Below are positions 19,089 to 28,684 of a stretch of 64,000 bases of DNA, piece by piece. The notes beneath the pieces are model-generated. The model was not told where the DNA came from. It did not search any database and worked only from the letters and a program-made list of their open reading frames with translations. Each line of letters begins with the position of its first letter. The first letter of the stretch is position 1. The translations under genes and the position numbers were made by a program. This DNA is from Tillandsia leiboldiana (Eukaryota > Streptophyta > Magnoliopsida > Poales > Bromeliaceae). Where the stretch lies: contig CM055063.1 of NCBI GenBank assembly GCA_029204045.2, positions 31,606,810 through 31,670,809 on the forward strand, in the 5' to 3' direction.

Positions 19089-20543
19089 TTATTCAGACTC
19101 GTCTGAACTGATACAGCCGAGGATTTGGAAAATCTTCTTTATTCGCTTGTTCATTGCTGATTGATTTTTATTTACCTTCTTTATTTCTTCCTTTACCTCA
19201 ATTAGTTCATTTGATATACGTTCTTGCTCGTTGGAGAGCCTTTGCTGTTCTTTATAGATTGAGGTAACAGATGCATCATCATCAGAAGTTGATTGTGGTG
19301 CTTCTTGTGCCGGAGGTGCTGGTTGAACTGGAGGAGCTGCTGCCGGTGCAGAGGTTGTTGCTTGTTGTCGTTGTTCTCGTTGCCGGTGAAGAGGTATGAA
19401 AGGTTCATCTGGCTTCGTCGAAAGAGACTTTACAATAGTTATGTCATTGATCGTTCCTAAACTGTGCAGATAGGAACTCGCATTTGTGTCAGCTTTAAAT
19501 TTGCGAAGAATGCGCATGATGATCATTGGAAAAGGTAGTCTCTCTGACGGATGAGCTTGCTCCACATATCGTGCCATCATTGACCAGATGACGTAGGGAA
19601 TGTTTAAGTTAGCTCCCATTGCTGCTGCGGGGTTTCCAAGTAGATAAAGGAATATCATTCTTTCCCACCGAAGAACCTTTGTGTTCATGTTTGGAATAAT
19701 ATTGTAACAAACAATGAGATTTAAGATGCGGTACTCTGGTCGTAGTTCTTTCGAGAAAACGGAGTTTCTTGTCGACCGAGTATCTGGAACACAGATTCCA
19801 TCAACTACCACTCTCCAGGAGAAGGTGTTGAAGACTTGATTCTTCAGGTAATGAGTGCCATCGGCTCGGGCGTCCATCCATAGTACTTCACCAATTAGCT
19901 GAGGCGTTACTTTGATTCTGACATTCTTGACTAATGTTTGAAAATCCCGACGCCCGCTTTCCTGATCAACTAGATAGCAGGCATTCTGATAAAACATCCT
20001 CACTGAGTGAAGACAATATCCAGTGGTCTCCGGGAACTCGCAAATGGAAGCAAGACCTCTCTGGTCAAACAAAGTCCCAAACGTCTGAGAACGCTGCTTT
20101 AAGGCTTTTACATCAACATGCCTTTCTCCAATGCATTCTCTGTTTTCAAAATCCTTTATTCTGGCCGAGCTGACAAAGTCTTGTGCAGGTGCTTGGCCAG
20201 CAGCTGGTTGCTCAATGGTGATTCCTCGAGCACTTCCTCTCTTGCGAGCAACACTTTTTCTTCTTGTCTTCCCAGAAGTTTCTTCCATTGGAGCTTTCCC
20301 TTTTTCAGCAGCAGTAGGCGGAGCCTTCGATGTTTCTGCAGGCGCTTTTCCCTTTGAAGCAGTGGGAACAGTCGTTGCTTCAACTTGCAGTTCATCCCAG
20401 TCAATTGATTCCGTTTCAGATTCTGTATCGGAATCATCTTTAGCTTTCTTCGCTTTCTTAGCCTTCTTAGCCCTCTTGGGCTTGACGGTGTCTCTCGTAT
20501 GAACCATAGCCGCAAGTAGAAAAACAATCCAAGTGATCACCAT
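19089..20543 (-). CDS. Extra ORF (aORF) of the Copia element, plant transposon-protein-like
   Basis: An uninterrupted 484-codon ORF in the element's sense direction. I prefer the second ATG at 20507 (MVHTRDTVKP, 472 aa), because the first would add only a 12-residue hydrophobic stub; both have G at -3 and +4. The N-terminus is lysine-rich (repeated KKAK) then acidic, with a basic cluster near residue 95 (KTRRKSVARKRG), so nuclear targeting is possible. The middle (~110-390) has ASICEFPETTGYCLHSVRMF, LRPEYRILNLIVCYNIIPN and WERMIFLYLLGNP, which I associate from memory with the plant putative transposon protein (Transposase_32-like) family. A Pro/Ala-rich linker and a charged coiled coil (~415-470) follow. 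I see no envelope-type signal or membrane anchor. Function is unknown. Confidence 0.7.
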   Translation of the reverse strand: MVITWIVFLLAAMVHTRDTVKPKRAKKAKKAKKAKDDSDTESETESIDWDELQVEATTVPTASKGKAPAETSKAPPTAAEKGKAPMEETSGKTRRKSVARKRGSARGITIEQPAAGQAPAQDFVSSARIKDFENRECIGERHVDVKALKQRSQTFGTLFDQRGLASICEFPETTGYCLHSVRMFYQNACYLVDQESGRRDFQTLVKNVRIKVTPQLIGEVLWMDARADGTHYLKNQVFNTFSWRVVVDGICVPDTRSTRNSVFSKELRPEYRILNLIVCYNIIPNMNTKVLRWERMIFLYLLGNPAAAMGANLNIPYVIWSMMARYVEQAHPSERLPFPMIIMRILRKFKADTNASSYLHSLGTINDITIVKSLSTKPDEPFIPLHRQREQRQQATTSAPAAAPPVQPAPPAQEAPQSTSDDDASVTSIYKEQQRLSNEQERISNELIEVKEEIKKVNKNQSAMNKRIKKIFQILGCISSDESE

Positions 20544-20571
20544 TGCTAATGGTTTCTTGAGAAAAGGAATC

Positions 20572-20955
20572 CTGTGTAGACCAACTCAAGAACACATGAA
20601 AAAATTGTTAATTTTCAAATATTGAAAAATTATACCCAAACAATCATAATCATGTAGAGAAGCTAAGAATCAAATTAGTTTTGCAAAAGGACTTTTAAAA
20701 ATAGATCAATTGCATGATTTTCGAAAATCCTTATTATATGCCCTAAAACCGAAATTTTAGAAATCGAAGCCTAAAAATCCATTAATCAGGAGAATACCTA
20801 GCATATAATCAAAACTAATCTACCCAGAGTTCTTATTTCAAAAGAAATTTGATCAAAAACCATCCACAAACAAAATTGATCCATGAAATTCATCACGTTT
20901 GAGGAGGAAAAGAGAAAAACGGTGAAAAACCGAGATTTTGATCAATAAAACTTAC
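20572..20955 (-). other. Candidate 5'-UTR intron upstream of the extra ORF
   Basis: On the minus strand AA|GTAAGT at 20955 is a strong donor. CTACACAG|G ending at 20572 is a good acceptor, 29 bases before the first ATG and 65 before the preferred one. The 384 bp between them are AT-rich, like plant introns. Sequence between the TATA box (21072-21080) and the donor is pyrimidine-rich, as in plant leaders. Splicing is predicted from sequence only. Confidence 0.5.
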
Positions 20956-21071
20956 TTGGAGTTGAAGAACTTGAGTTTGAAAGCTTCCAGGAAGGATGAA
21001 ATCTAGAGAGAGAGGCTCTGGAAACTTTGGAACAAAAGATTGGAGTAAAGAAATCAAAAACCCCTTTCGTT

Positions 21072-21240
21072 CTTTATAAAACCTAGCCGCGATCCGGATC
21101 AGTTCATAACTGCGATCCGGATCGGCTACCCGCAGTGAGAAACTGCGTTCGGGATCCGGATCGGCAGATACAATCCGGATCGTCAGCCCGCAGAAGAATT
21201 CCTGCGTTCGGGATCCGGATCATCTAGCCCGATCCGGATC
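21072..21240 (-). promoter_or_regulatory. Internal promoter candidate of Copia element
   Basis: Six GATCCGGATC palindromes in pairs (21091-21240; the fourth reads AATCCGGATC) are followed in sense direction by TATAAAG (21072-21078). The LTRs show the same order, array then TATAAATATA. The flanking bases are not alignable with the LTR, so this is a related module and not simply an LTR fragment. It could drive a separate transcript of the extra ORF that begins about 500 bp downstream. Confidence 0.55.
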
Positions 21241-21246
21241 GGCCCC

Positions 21247-22181
21247 AACTTTTTCTTTAGAAAATTTTAGAGAAATTCAAGAAAAACCAGAAAAAGATTG
21301 TAAGCACAAATGTGTATCAACTTTAAACAAAAATCATCGTTTCATACAACAAGAATTAGATTATGCCAAATCTATCAATAATATCCAAAAATGAAACGAA
21401 AATTTACAAAAATTAAATCCCTTAAAGTTGAACACCTTCAATTACATCTAACTTGATCTTATGAGTAATGCCTTTATCAAATCATCAATTCAGTAAAGAA
21501 AATGAAATACAAAGATCAATAGATGTTTGAAATCCCAAATATAGTAGATAATGTATCTAGACAATCTGTTGAAGAGAGTGGCTCTTTGAGCATCTTTCAT
21601 TAAAAACCCACCTTATACCAACCTTGAAATTTGACAGAGTCAAGTATTTCAACATGCATTTTACTTAATCAAAAATTTGAACAACCATGCTTGGTATACA
21701 TGTGGTAGCTGCACACAATACTCGGACGACCGAGGTGGTAGCTCTTTCCTCCATGTGGTGGTAGTTTTCACACTCCTCATTGGGATGTAACTCTTTCCAC
21801 ATCTTTTGAGCATTTTACCTTTTCTAAGACTCCCCCTCAAATGGCTATCAATTATTTAAGATATAAAGTATTCAACCAAATATTGATCTCGATTTCATAC
21901 TCGACTAAGCAGTCAAATAAGATAATGACTATACCAAGAGATCATAGAGAGAGAGAAATTGACTTTGATCACTTTAGAAGATGATTTAATTAACATAAAT
22001 GATCATTGCAACAGTGAAATATTATGATGGCAAAAGCATAATAAATTTCTAAATGTGCGAAAAGATGCAATTAAAGTCAATTATGATCTATGCTCAATTA
22101 ATGTCCTATGAACAAACATAGATAATGAACAAAACAAAAACAAATACAAAACCTATCCTAAGCAAAGATTTCAAAACAAGA
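21247..22181. other. Noncoding Copia region between pol and internal promoter
   Basis: AT-rich with no credible ORF. GGTGGTAG and CTCTTTCC recur at 21706-21800. It would contain the 3' end of the gag-pol cistron. Confidence 0.6.
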
Positions 22182-25100
22182 TTATTTCAAGGAAAGCATC
22201 CCAATTGCTTTTCGTAAATGAATAAAACGTTTTTGATCCAAAGATTTTGTTAGAATGTCAGCTAATTGATCCTCAGTTGAAATATATGAAAGTTGAAGAG
22301 TATTTGATTCAACTAGCTCTCTAAGAAAATGATATCTAAGTTCAATATGTTTTGTTCTAGAGTGCAACACAGGGTTTTTAGAAATGTTAATAGCACTAGT
22401 GTTGTCACAAAGTATTGTTACCGAAGATGCTGAAATGCGGAAGTCGCTCAATACGCTTTTCATCCAAATGAGTTGAGTTGAGCAACTTCCAGCTGAAATG
22501 TATTCCGCTTCGGCAGTCGAGAGTGCTATGCAGTTCTGCTTTTTACTGTGCCATGCAACAAGACAATGGCCAAGATAGAAGCATGCACCACTCGTGCTTT
22601 TCCGATCATCCACTGATCCTGCCCAATCGGCATCTGAGTATCCAACAATATCCAAACTTGTTCCCATAGGATACCAAATTCCGAAATTAATTGATCCTTT
22701 GATATACCGGATGATCCTTTTCACCGCTTTCAGGTGAACCTCCTTCGGTGCTGATTGATATCTCGCGCAAATCCCAACACCAAAAGATATATCCGGGCGA
22801 CTAGCCGTGAGGTAAAGTAGACTTCCAATCATACTTCGATACAGTTTCTCGTCTACATTCTCACTATGTGATTCACTTCCAAGTCCCTTGTGGCTAGTTC
22901 CCATTGGAGTCGGAAAATCTTTACAATTTTCTAGATCAAACTTTTTGACCAACTCCATTGCATACTTGGATTGACTCAAGTGAATACCTTCATCATTTTG
23001 TTTAATTTGCAATCCAAGGAAATAAGTCAATTCGCCCATCATGGACATCTCAAATTCGCTTTCCATGGTCTCCGCGAATTTAGAAGCATCGTTATCTCTT
23101 GTTGCGCCAAATACAATGTCATCGACATAGATTTGTGCTACAATGAAATTGCTTTGATAATGCTTCACAAAGAGAGTCCTATCAGCTCCCCCTCGAGTAT
23201 AGCCCTTCTCCAAAAGGTGCTTTGTTAACCTTTCGTACCATGCTCGCGGTGCTTGTTTTAGACCGTAAAGAGCCTTTTTCAAACGAAAAACATGGTTAGG
23301 TTGTTTATGATCTACAAAACCTTTCGGTTGAGCCACATAAACTTCCTCATTTAAAAACCCATTTAGAAATGCGCTCTTAACGTCCATTTGAAATAATTTG
23401 ATTTTAAAATGACAAGCAATAGCGAATAGTATACGAATGGACTCGAGTCTAGCTACAGGGGCGAATGTTTCGTCAAAGTCTATACCTTCTACTTGAGAGT
23501 AGCCTTGAGCAACTAATCGTGCCTTGTTCCTGATGATAGTACCATCCTCATTTTTCTTGTTCTTGAAGATCCATTTGGTACCTATCACATTGTGTTGCTT
23601 TGGAGGCTTCGTTAATTCCCAGACTTTGTTTCGCTCAAATTGATGGAGCTCTTCCTGCATTGCTTTAATCCAGTAGTCATCCTGAAGAGCTTCATCTATG
23701 TTCTTTGGTTCGATTAAAGATACGTAGCAAGCGAATCCACAAACCAACTGCCTCCGAGTTCTGACTCCTTCATGTGGATCTCCAATAATATTCGATTCCG
23801 GATGATCCTTGGAGATTCGTAACGTTTGTTGAAACGGAGTATTCGGAGATATATGAGATGATTCCTGCACATCAGATAAACTAGAAGAACCATTAGATGC
23901 ATCATTAATATTGGAAGTATTATTATGAGAAGATGCACTAGCAGGAGAATCATCATCTAGAGAGATATCGAGGGTAGATTTTCCAGTTTCAAAGTGAAAA
24001 GCTTCATCTACTTTAACATTTATAGATTCTACGATCGTCTTAGATTCAATGTTAAATACTCGATATGCTCTGCTATTCGTAGAATAACCCAAAAAGATCC
24101 CTTCATCACTTCGAGAGTCGAACTTTCCAAGATTTTCACGGTCACGTAAAATGTAACATCGACTCCCGAAGACACGAAAATATTTGATATTGGGTTTTCC
24201 ACTAAACCACAGCTCATATGGTGTATTTAAAGTTCCTGGGCGCAAGTAAACTCTATTAATGACATAGACAGCGGTGTTCACAGCTTCAGCCCAAAAATGT
24301 AGCGGTAAATTCTGGCTATGAAGCATCACACGCGCCATCTCTTGAACAACCCTGTTCTTGCGCTCAACAACACCATTCTGCTGAGGTGTATAGGGTGCCG
24401 AGAATTCATGTTTAATTCCATTTGAAGTGCAAAAATCAATGAATTTTGAATTTATGAATTCTCCACCTCTATCACTTCTAACACGAATGATCTTTTCATT
24501 CTTTTCAATCATAATACGATGGCAAATCTCATGAAAAGAGTCAAACGTATCGGCTTTCTCTTTTAAAAATGCTACCCAAGAAAACCTAGAGAAATCATCA
24601 ACCAATAAGAAAATGTACCATTTACCTCCCAAAGATGGTTGACGGGTCGGCCCCATTAAGTCCATGTGCAAAAGTTCCAAGGGCCGTTTTGTACCAACGT
24701 GGTTCAAGTTCTTGTGTGCAGTCCTAGACTGTTTTGCCTTTTGGCAACCACCACACACAATGCTTTGTTTAAATAAAAGCTTTGGAACCCCCTTGACCAC
24801 GTCCTTGTTTGAAATTCTAGTAAGTTCCTTAAAATTTAAGTGACCTAGCCTTTCATGCCAAAGAGTTTCATTATTCAAAGCAGCTAAGTTACAATTTTCA
24901 GAAAATTTATTAGGAACAACATAACAATTGTTTTCAGATCTAACCCCTTTTAAAAAGAAGACATGGTCCTTATCAGTTACAACGCATTCAACAGATGAAA
25001 AGTTAACTGAAAAACCATTGTCGCAAAGTTGACTTATGCTTATGAGGTTAGTTTTAAGGCCATCAACAAATAAGACGTTTTTCAAAATCGGGCCATCTGG

Positions 25101-27299
25101 AATAGCTACCGTCCCTTTTCCAACAATTTTGGAAGATCGACCGTCTCCGAAAACAACGTGTCCTCCGGAGATTTTCTCAAGATTTTGAAAACTATTTTTG
25201 TCACCGGTCATGTGACGGGAACATCCGCTATCCAGATACCAAGACGAACTATCATATGCATGCAAGGAAACATTGAAAACAAGACAAGGGAAAATTTCAC
25301 CTTTGCGCACCCAAACCCTTTTGGAGTGCGTCGGTAATGGTCGAGAAGTTATATGCCTAGGTGAAGGCGTCTTGTTATAGCGATTGTTGTTCCTTGATGA
25401 AATCGTCTTGCGCGATGAACTACCAAATCTCTTTTCATTTGAAAAGTTTTGCTTTGATTTTCGGGGAGGAGCCTTTTTGGTAGTTGTTGCAAGAGGTCCT
25501 TGAGATGAGCGTTCGACTCCCGTCTTGCAATATCTTCTTATGTGCCCTGAAACACCACAACGAAAACATACCTTAGATCTTAACGATCCCAAAGAGGATG
25601 AAGTAGGTTTGTTGTCGTTGTTTGTCTTGAATTCCGGTGTCGGAGGAGGAGATACCGACTGAGGCACAAAAACTGTCTCACTCGAACTTGGACTGTTTCC
25701 AGTTTGAGTGTATCCGAGGCCGAACCTATTTGATTGACCAAGACCAAGAAGTCTATCCAACTTACTCCTTCCTGAAGAGAATCGCTGTAAGTCATTCTTG
25801 AGTTGGAAAATGGTCTTTGTCATTTCCAGGTTATCCTGTCGAGCCTCGTTGTAGAGCTTTGAGAAGTGATTCGCGTTATCCACCAGATTTGTATGTTCCT
25901 TCTCAAGTTGCTCATTGGACTCTTGAAGGGAAGCATTTTCTTTTATCAGGTTTTCCCTTTCCACTTCAAGAGCGTTTGAGAGAGAAGTCGCTCTTTTTGC
26001 TTCTTCTTCGAGATCATGCACTCTCCCTCTCAAACTCTTGTTTTGCTTAGCCACTTTCTTTGAGTCCCTCAAAAGTCTGTGGTAGGCTAGAGCAAAATCT
26101 TCACCTTCCGAATCATCCGATTCATTGTCCGTTGCGTTCTTTTCAACAGTGGAGTTGGACAACGACTCAGATGTACTTGCCATAAAGCACATGAAGGGTG
26201 AAGATACGGACGCGTGGAAAGCGGTGGAGCTCTTTTCTTCATCACTCGAAGACGACTCATTTGACGTTGAGTTGTCATCCCAAGTGACGACTTGCATCGC
26301 CTTCTTCTTTGCCGGATACTTGTTAGGACACTCCGTTGCAATGTGGCCGTAGCCTCGACATTTGAAGCATTGTAGCTGTCCTTCTGAACTTTTCTTATCC
26401 TTTGAGAAGTTCTCTTGCTTTCTTGACTTGTAACCTGAAGTACCCTTGCCTTTGTTCGACTTTCCGAAGGATGGAGATTTGCTTGAATTACCCCTTCGAA
26501 AGTTGCGGCGAAACTTCCTTGTCAAGAGAGCGAGCTGCTTCTCAAATTCCTCCATAGAAAGGTTCTCGTCATCGTCTGAGGAGGACGTATCCGCGTCTTC
26601 TTCCTTAGTTGTTTTCAACGCATAACCTGAAGACTTAGAAGTGGATGCCTTTCCAGAAGAATTGTTAGTAGTAAATGTCATTTCATAAGTTTGTAATGAA
26701 CCAACTAATTCTTCTACACGTATTTCGTCCAGGTGTTTAATAGTTTCAATGGCAGTAACCTTTGGGCGAAAACGTTCAGGAAGAGTTCTTAAGATTTTTC
26801 TTACAATCTTAAATTCTGGAATCTTCTCTCCCAGATTAGCACATGAGTTTACGATGTCTTGCAATCGTGTATAGTAGTCCGTGAAAGATTCATTTTCTGC
26901 CATTAAGATAGAGTCAAACTTGCTCGTAAGCATTTGCAGTTTCTGAATCTTCACGAGGTTAGTTCCCTCATGTGTAACCTGAAGAACATCCCAGATTTCT
27001 TTCGCAGTCTCACATGCCGAGACGCGAGAGAATTCAGTTTGGGATAAGGCGTTAAAGATAGCATTAATTCCCTTGCCATTGTAAGAAGATGAATCTAACT
27101 CTTCCTTGGTCCATTTCGACCTAGGTTTTAAGGTGCGAACATCACCAATAAATTCAGTTGGATTAGACCATCCTAATTCAATTGATTGCCACACCCGTTC
27201 GTCGATGGAAATTAAAAAGGCTTTCATCCGTACTTTCCAGTACGCATAATTTGTTCCATCGAAGAACGGGGGTCGGTTGATGTTTCCACCTTCAACCAT
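22182..27299 (-). CDS. Copia gag-pol polyprotein (1705 aa)
   Basis: One uninterrupted frame encodes all proteins for retrotransposition. Gag starts MVEGGNINRPPFFDG and has a first CCHC zinc knuckle at C311 (CFKCRGYGHIATEC), a coiled-coil stretch around 410-510 and a second knuckle at C578 (CFRCGVSGHIRRYC). The protease has D690-S-G. The integrase has an HHCC region from H815 and catalytic D880, D943 and E979 (exact DD35E spacing). Reverse transcriptase has YVDD at 1391-1394. RNase H has D1556-A-D1558 and STAEAEY near 1594. The ORF ends LSLK. No stop or frameshift is seen and the catalytic residues are present, so it is probably functional. The start ATG lies 20 bases inside the primer site and is in a good context. 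The downstream extra ORF is read in the same direction. Confidence 0.95.
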   Translation of the reverse strand: MVEGGNINRPPFFDGTNYAYWKVRMKAFLISIDERVWQSIELGWSNPTEFIGDVRTLKPRSKWTKEELDSSSYNGKGINAIFNALSQTEFSRVSACETAKEIWDVLQVTHEGTNLVKIQKLQMLTSKFDSILMAENESFTDYYTRLQDIVNSCANLGEKIPEFKIVRKILRTLPERFRPKVTAIETIKHLDEIRVEELVGSLQTYEMTFTTNNSSGKASTSKSSGYALKTTKEEDADTSSSDDDENLSMEEFEKQLALLTRKFRRNFRRGNSSKSPSFGKSNKGKGTSGYKSRKQENFSKDKKSSEGQLQCFKCRGYGHIATECPNKYPAKKKAMQVVTWDDNSTSNESSSSDEEKSSTAFHASVSSPFMCFMASTSESLSNSTVEKNATDNESDDSEGEDFALAYHRLLRDSKKVAKQNKSLRGRVHDLEEEAKRATSLSNALEVERENLIKENASLQESNEQLEKEHTNLVDNANHFSKLYNEARQDNLEMTKTIFQLKNDLQRFSSGRSKLDRLLGLGQSNRFGLGYTQTGNSPSSSETVFVPQSVSPPPTPEFKTNNDNKPTSSSLGSLRSKVCFRCGVSGHIRRYCKTGVERSSQGPLATTTKKAPPRKSKQNFSNEKRFGSSSRKTISSRNNNRYNKTPSPRHITSRPLPTHSKRVWVRKGEIFPCLVFNVSLHAYDSSSWYLDSGCSRHMTGDKNSFQNLEKISGGHVVFGDGRSSKIVGKGTVAIPDGPILKNVLFVDGLKTNLISISQLCDNGFSVNFSSVECVVTDKDHVFFLKGVRSENNCYVVPNKFSENCNLAALNNETLWHERLGHLNFKELTRISNKDVVKGVPKLLFKQSIVCGGCQKAKQSRTAHKNLNHVGTKRPLELLHMDLMGPTRQPSLGGKWYIFLLVDDFSRFSWVAFLKEKADTFDSFHEICHRIMIEKNEKIIRVRSDRGGEFINSKFIDFCTSNGIKHEFSAPYTPQQNGVVERKNRVVQEMARVMLHSQNLPLHFWAEAVNTAVYVINRVYLRPGTLNTPYELWFSGKPNIKYFRVFGSRCYILRDRENLGKFDSRSDEGIFLGYSTNSRAYRVFNIESKTIVESINVKVDEAFHFETGKSTLDISLDDDSPASASSHNNTSNINDASNGSSSLSDVQESSHISPNTPFQQTLRISKDHPESNIIGDPHEGVRTRRQLVCGFACYVSLIEPKNIDEALQDDYWIKAMQEELHQFERNKVWELTKPPKQHNVIGTKWIFKNKKNEDGTIIRNKARLVAQGYSQVEGIDFDETFAPVARLESIRILFAIACHFKIKLFQMDVKSAFLNGFLNEEVYVAQPKGFVDHKQPNHVFRLKKALYGLKQAPRAWYERLTKHLLEKGYTRGGADRTLFVKHYQSNFIVAQIYVDDIVFGATRDNDASKFAETMESEFEMSMMGELTYFLGLQIKQNDEGIHLSQSKYAMELVKKFDLENCKDFPTPMGTSHKGLGSESHSENVDEKLYRSMIGSLLYLTASRPDISFGVGICARYQSAPKEVHLKAVKRIIRYIKGSINFGIWYPMGTSLDIVGYSDADWAGSVDDRKSTSGACFYLGHCLVAWHSKKQNCIALSTAEAEYISAGSCSTQLIWMKSVLSDFRISASSVTILCDNTSAINISKNPVLHSRTKHIELRYHFLRELVESNTLQLSYISTEDQLADILTKSLDQKRFIHLRKAIGMLSLK

Positions 27300-27318
27300 T
27301 GTTTACAACCCTATTCCC

Positions 27319-27330
27319 GCTCTGATACCA
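27319..27330 (-). other. Primer binding site of Copia element
   Basis: TGGTATCAGAGC on the minus strand, two bases after the 5' LTR, complementary to initiator methionine tRNA. Confidence 0.92.
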
Positions 27331-27332
27331 CT

Positions 27333-28679
27333 TGTTGGGTTATATGTAATACGGATCTAAATAGGGGAAAAAATACCTAGAGGGGGGTGAATAGGTGTAA
27401 ACGCATAAACACTCAAAAAATCATTGCGATAAAAACCCAATGCGGAAATAAAAATAATACGCAAGATTTTTACGTGGAAAACTCCATCACCGGAGTAAAA
27501 AACCACGGGACCGATAACACGGCAGAAATCCACTAGAATTAAAACACGTACAAGGTGATTTACCGTACACACTTACGACTCAACCTTTTCCATACGCTCC
27601 TAGAGGATCTTCTCCGCTCGCTCCGCGACGCTTCTCGAATCCACGATCTGCGCCCAACGCCGAATCCACGGCGTCCAACGTCGAATCCACGACGTCCGAC
27701 CGAATCCACGGTCTTCACCCAATAGCACCCTTCGAATCCACGAACGTGCCTCGCTCCGAATCCACGAGAGCGGTTGAACCTTGAATCCACAAGGACACGC
27801 GAATCCACGCGCCGATTTTTGGGGTAAATCGTTGTTTTGGGTGGTGATGATCCGCCGAATACTTAGATCAAAGATAGATCGGAAATACCATCTATGTATT
27901 CATTAGTTTGATTCAACTCAAGATGTGAGTATGAAAACCTAGAATCAAACTAATCAATATAGATGAAGAAACATAGAGTATTCTCTAATGATTTCCTTTC
28001 TTCTCTATATGTGTGGATCTATAGCCGTATAAAATGATATATGAAAATGACGGCTATTGACTATGTGGATTAGCCCTAGAAAAAGAATCATAGGGTATAT
28101 TTATAGGTTAGAAACCCTAGGAAGGAGATAAGAATCAAAAACCTAACATTTCTGGAAATTTTACGGACGGCGATCCGGATCGGACTAGCTGTGATCCGGA
28201 TCGTCGTAACGAGTCAGCCAGTTCCAGAAAAACGAAGGTTCGGGATCCGGATCGAAGTGCTTGATCCGGATCGTTCATACAGTTCACCAAACATCAACGT
28301 TCGGGATCCGGATTGCGAAGCCTGATCCGGATCGTTCAAGGAAGATGGTAAACTAAGTGTTCGGGATCCGAATCAAGAGGCTACGATCCGGATTGAACTG
28401 GTGTATGAACGAACCACCTTCGGGATCCGGATCGAACAACCTGATCCGGATCCTGAACATGTCCCAAGTCCAGTTTTTGATTTTTATGCAATGAAAGATT
28501 CTTCCAAGTGTTTCTACACTACAAGAAGTATTCGGATCACACAAAATCTTTAGTTAAACATACCTGATCCTTTTGAATTCTTCTTTCTTGAGATTGAGTT
28601 AAATGATCCAACTTTCTTCACCTTCAATCTTCAAGACTTGAGACTTTCACGAAACTACGCCAACTCAAATTCCGTAACA
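27333..28679 (-). repeat. 5' LTR of Copia element
   Basis: 1347 bp, same length as the 3' LTR. TATAAATATA at 28096-28105 and the palindrome array at 28172-28452 form the promoter. Differences from the 3' LTR are single substitutions, for example in the first 60 bp, in CAGAAATCC and in one GATCCGAATC palindrome. Confidence 0.93.
28096..28105 (-). promoter_or_regulatory. TATA box of Copia 5' LTR
   Basis: TATAAATATA on the minus strand, about 67 bp downstream of the GATCCGGATC array. It is the expected promoter for genomic RNA. Confidence 0.7.
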
Positions 28680-28684
28680 CAGTC
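28680..28684. repeat. TSD CAGTC, right of Copia element
   Basis: Second copy of the 5-bp duplication. Confidence 0.92.

Larger units (their letters stand above)
17010..28679 (-). mobile_element. Full-length SIRE-like Ty1/copia retrotransposon
   Basis: The element is 11,670 bp, minus strand, with 1347-bp LTRs at both ends, a tRNA-iMet primer site, a polypurine tract, an intact gag-pol ORF and a second long ORF between pol and the 3' LTR. The order gag-protease-integrase-RT-RNase H is Copia. The long gag with two zinc knuckles and the extra downstream ORF resemble the SIRE/Maximus lineage. I count about six substitutions between the LTRs (~0.45%), which implies a recent insertion, roughly 0.2 million years at a commonly used plant rate of 1.3e-8. 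It lies inside solo LTR I. Confidence 0.93.

Noticed and set aside
17010..28684. A 118-bp target-site duplication of the Copia element
   Set aside because: The long flanking repeat is ~12% diverged and older. The true TSD is the 5-bp CAGTC.
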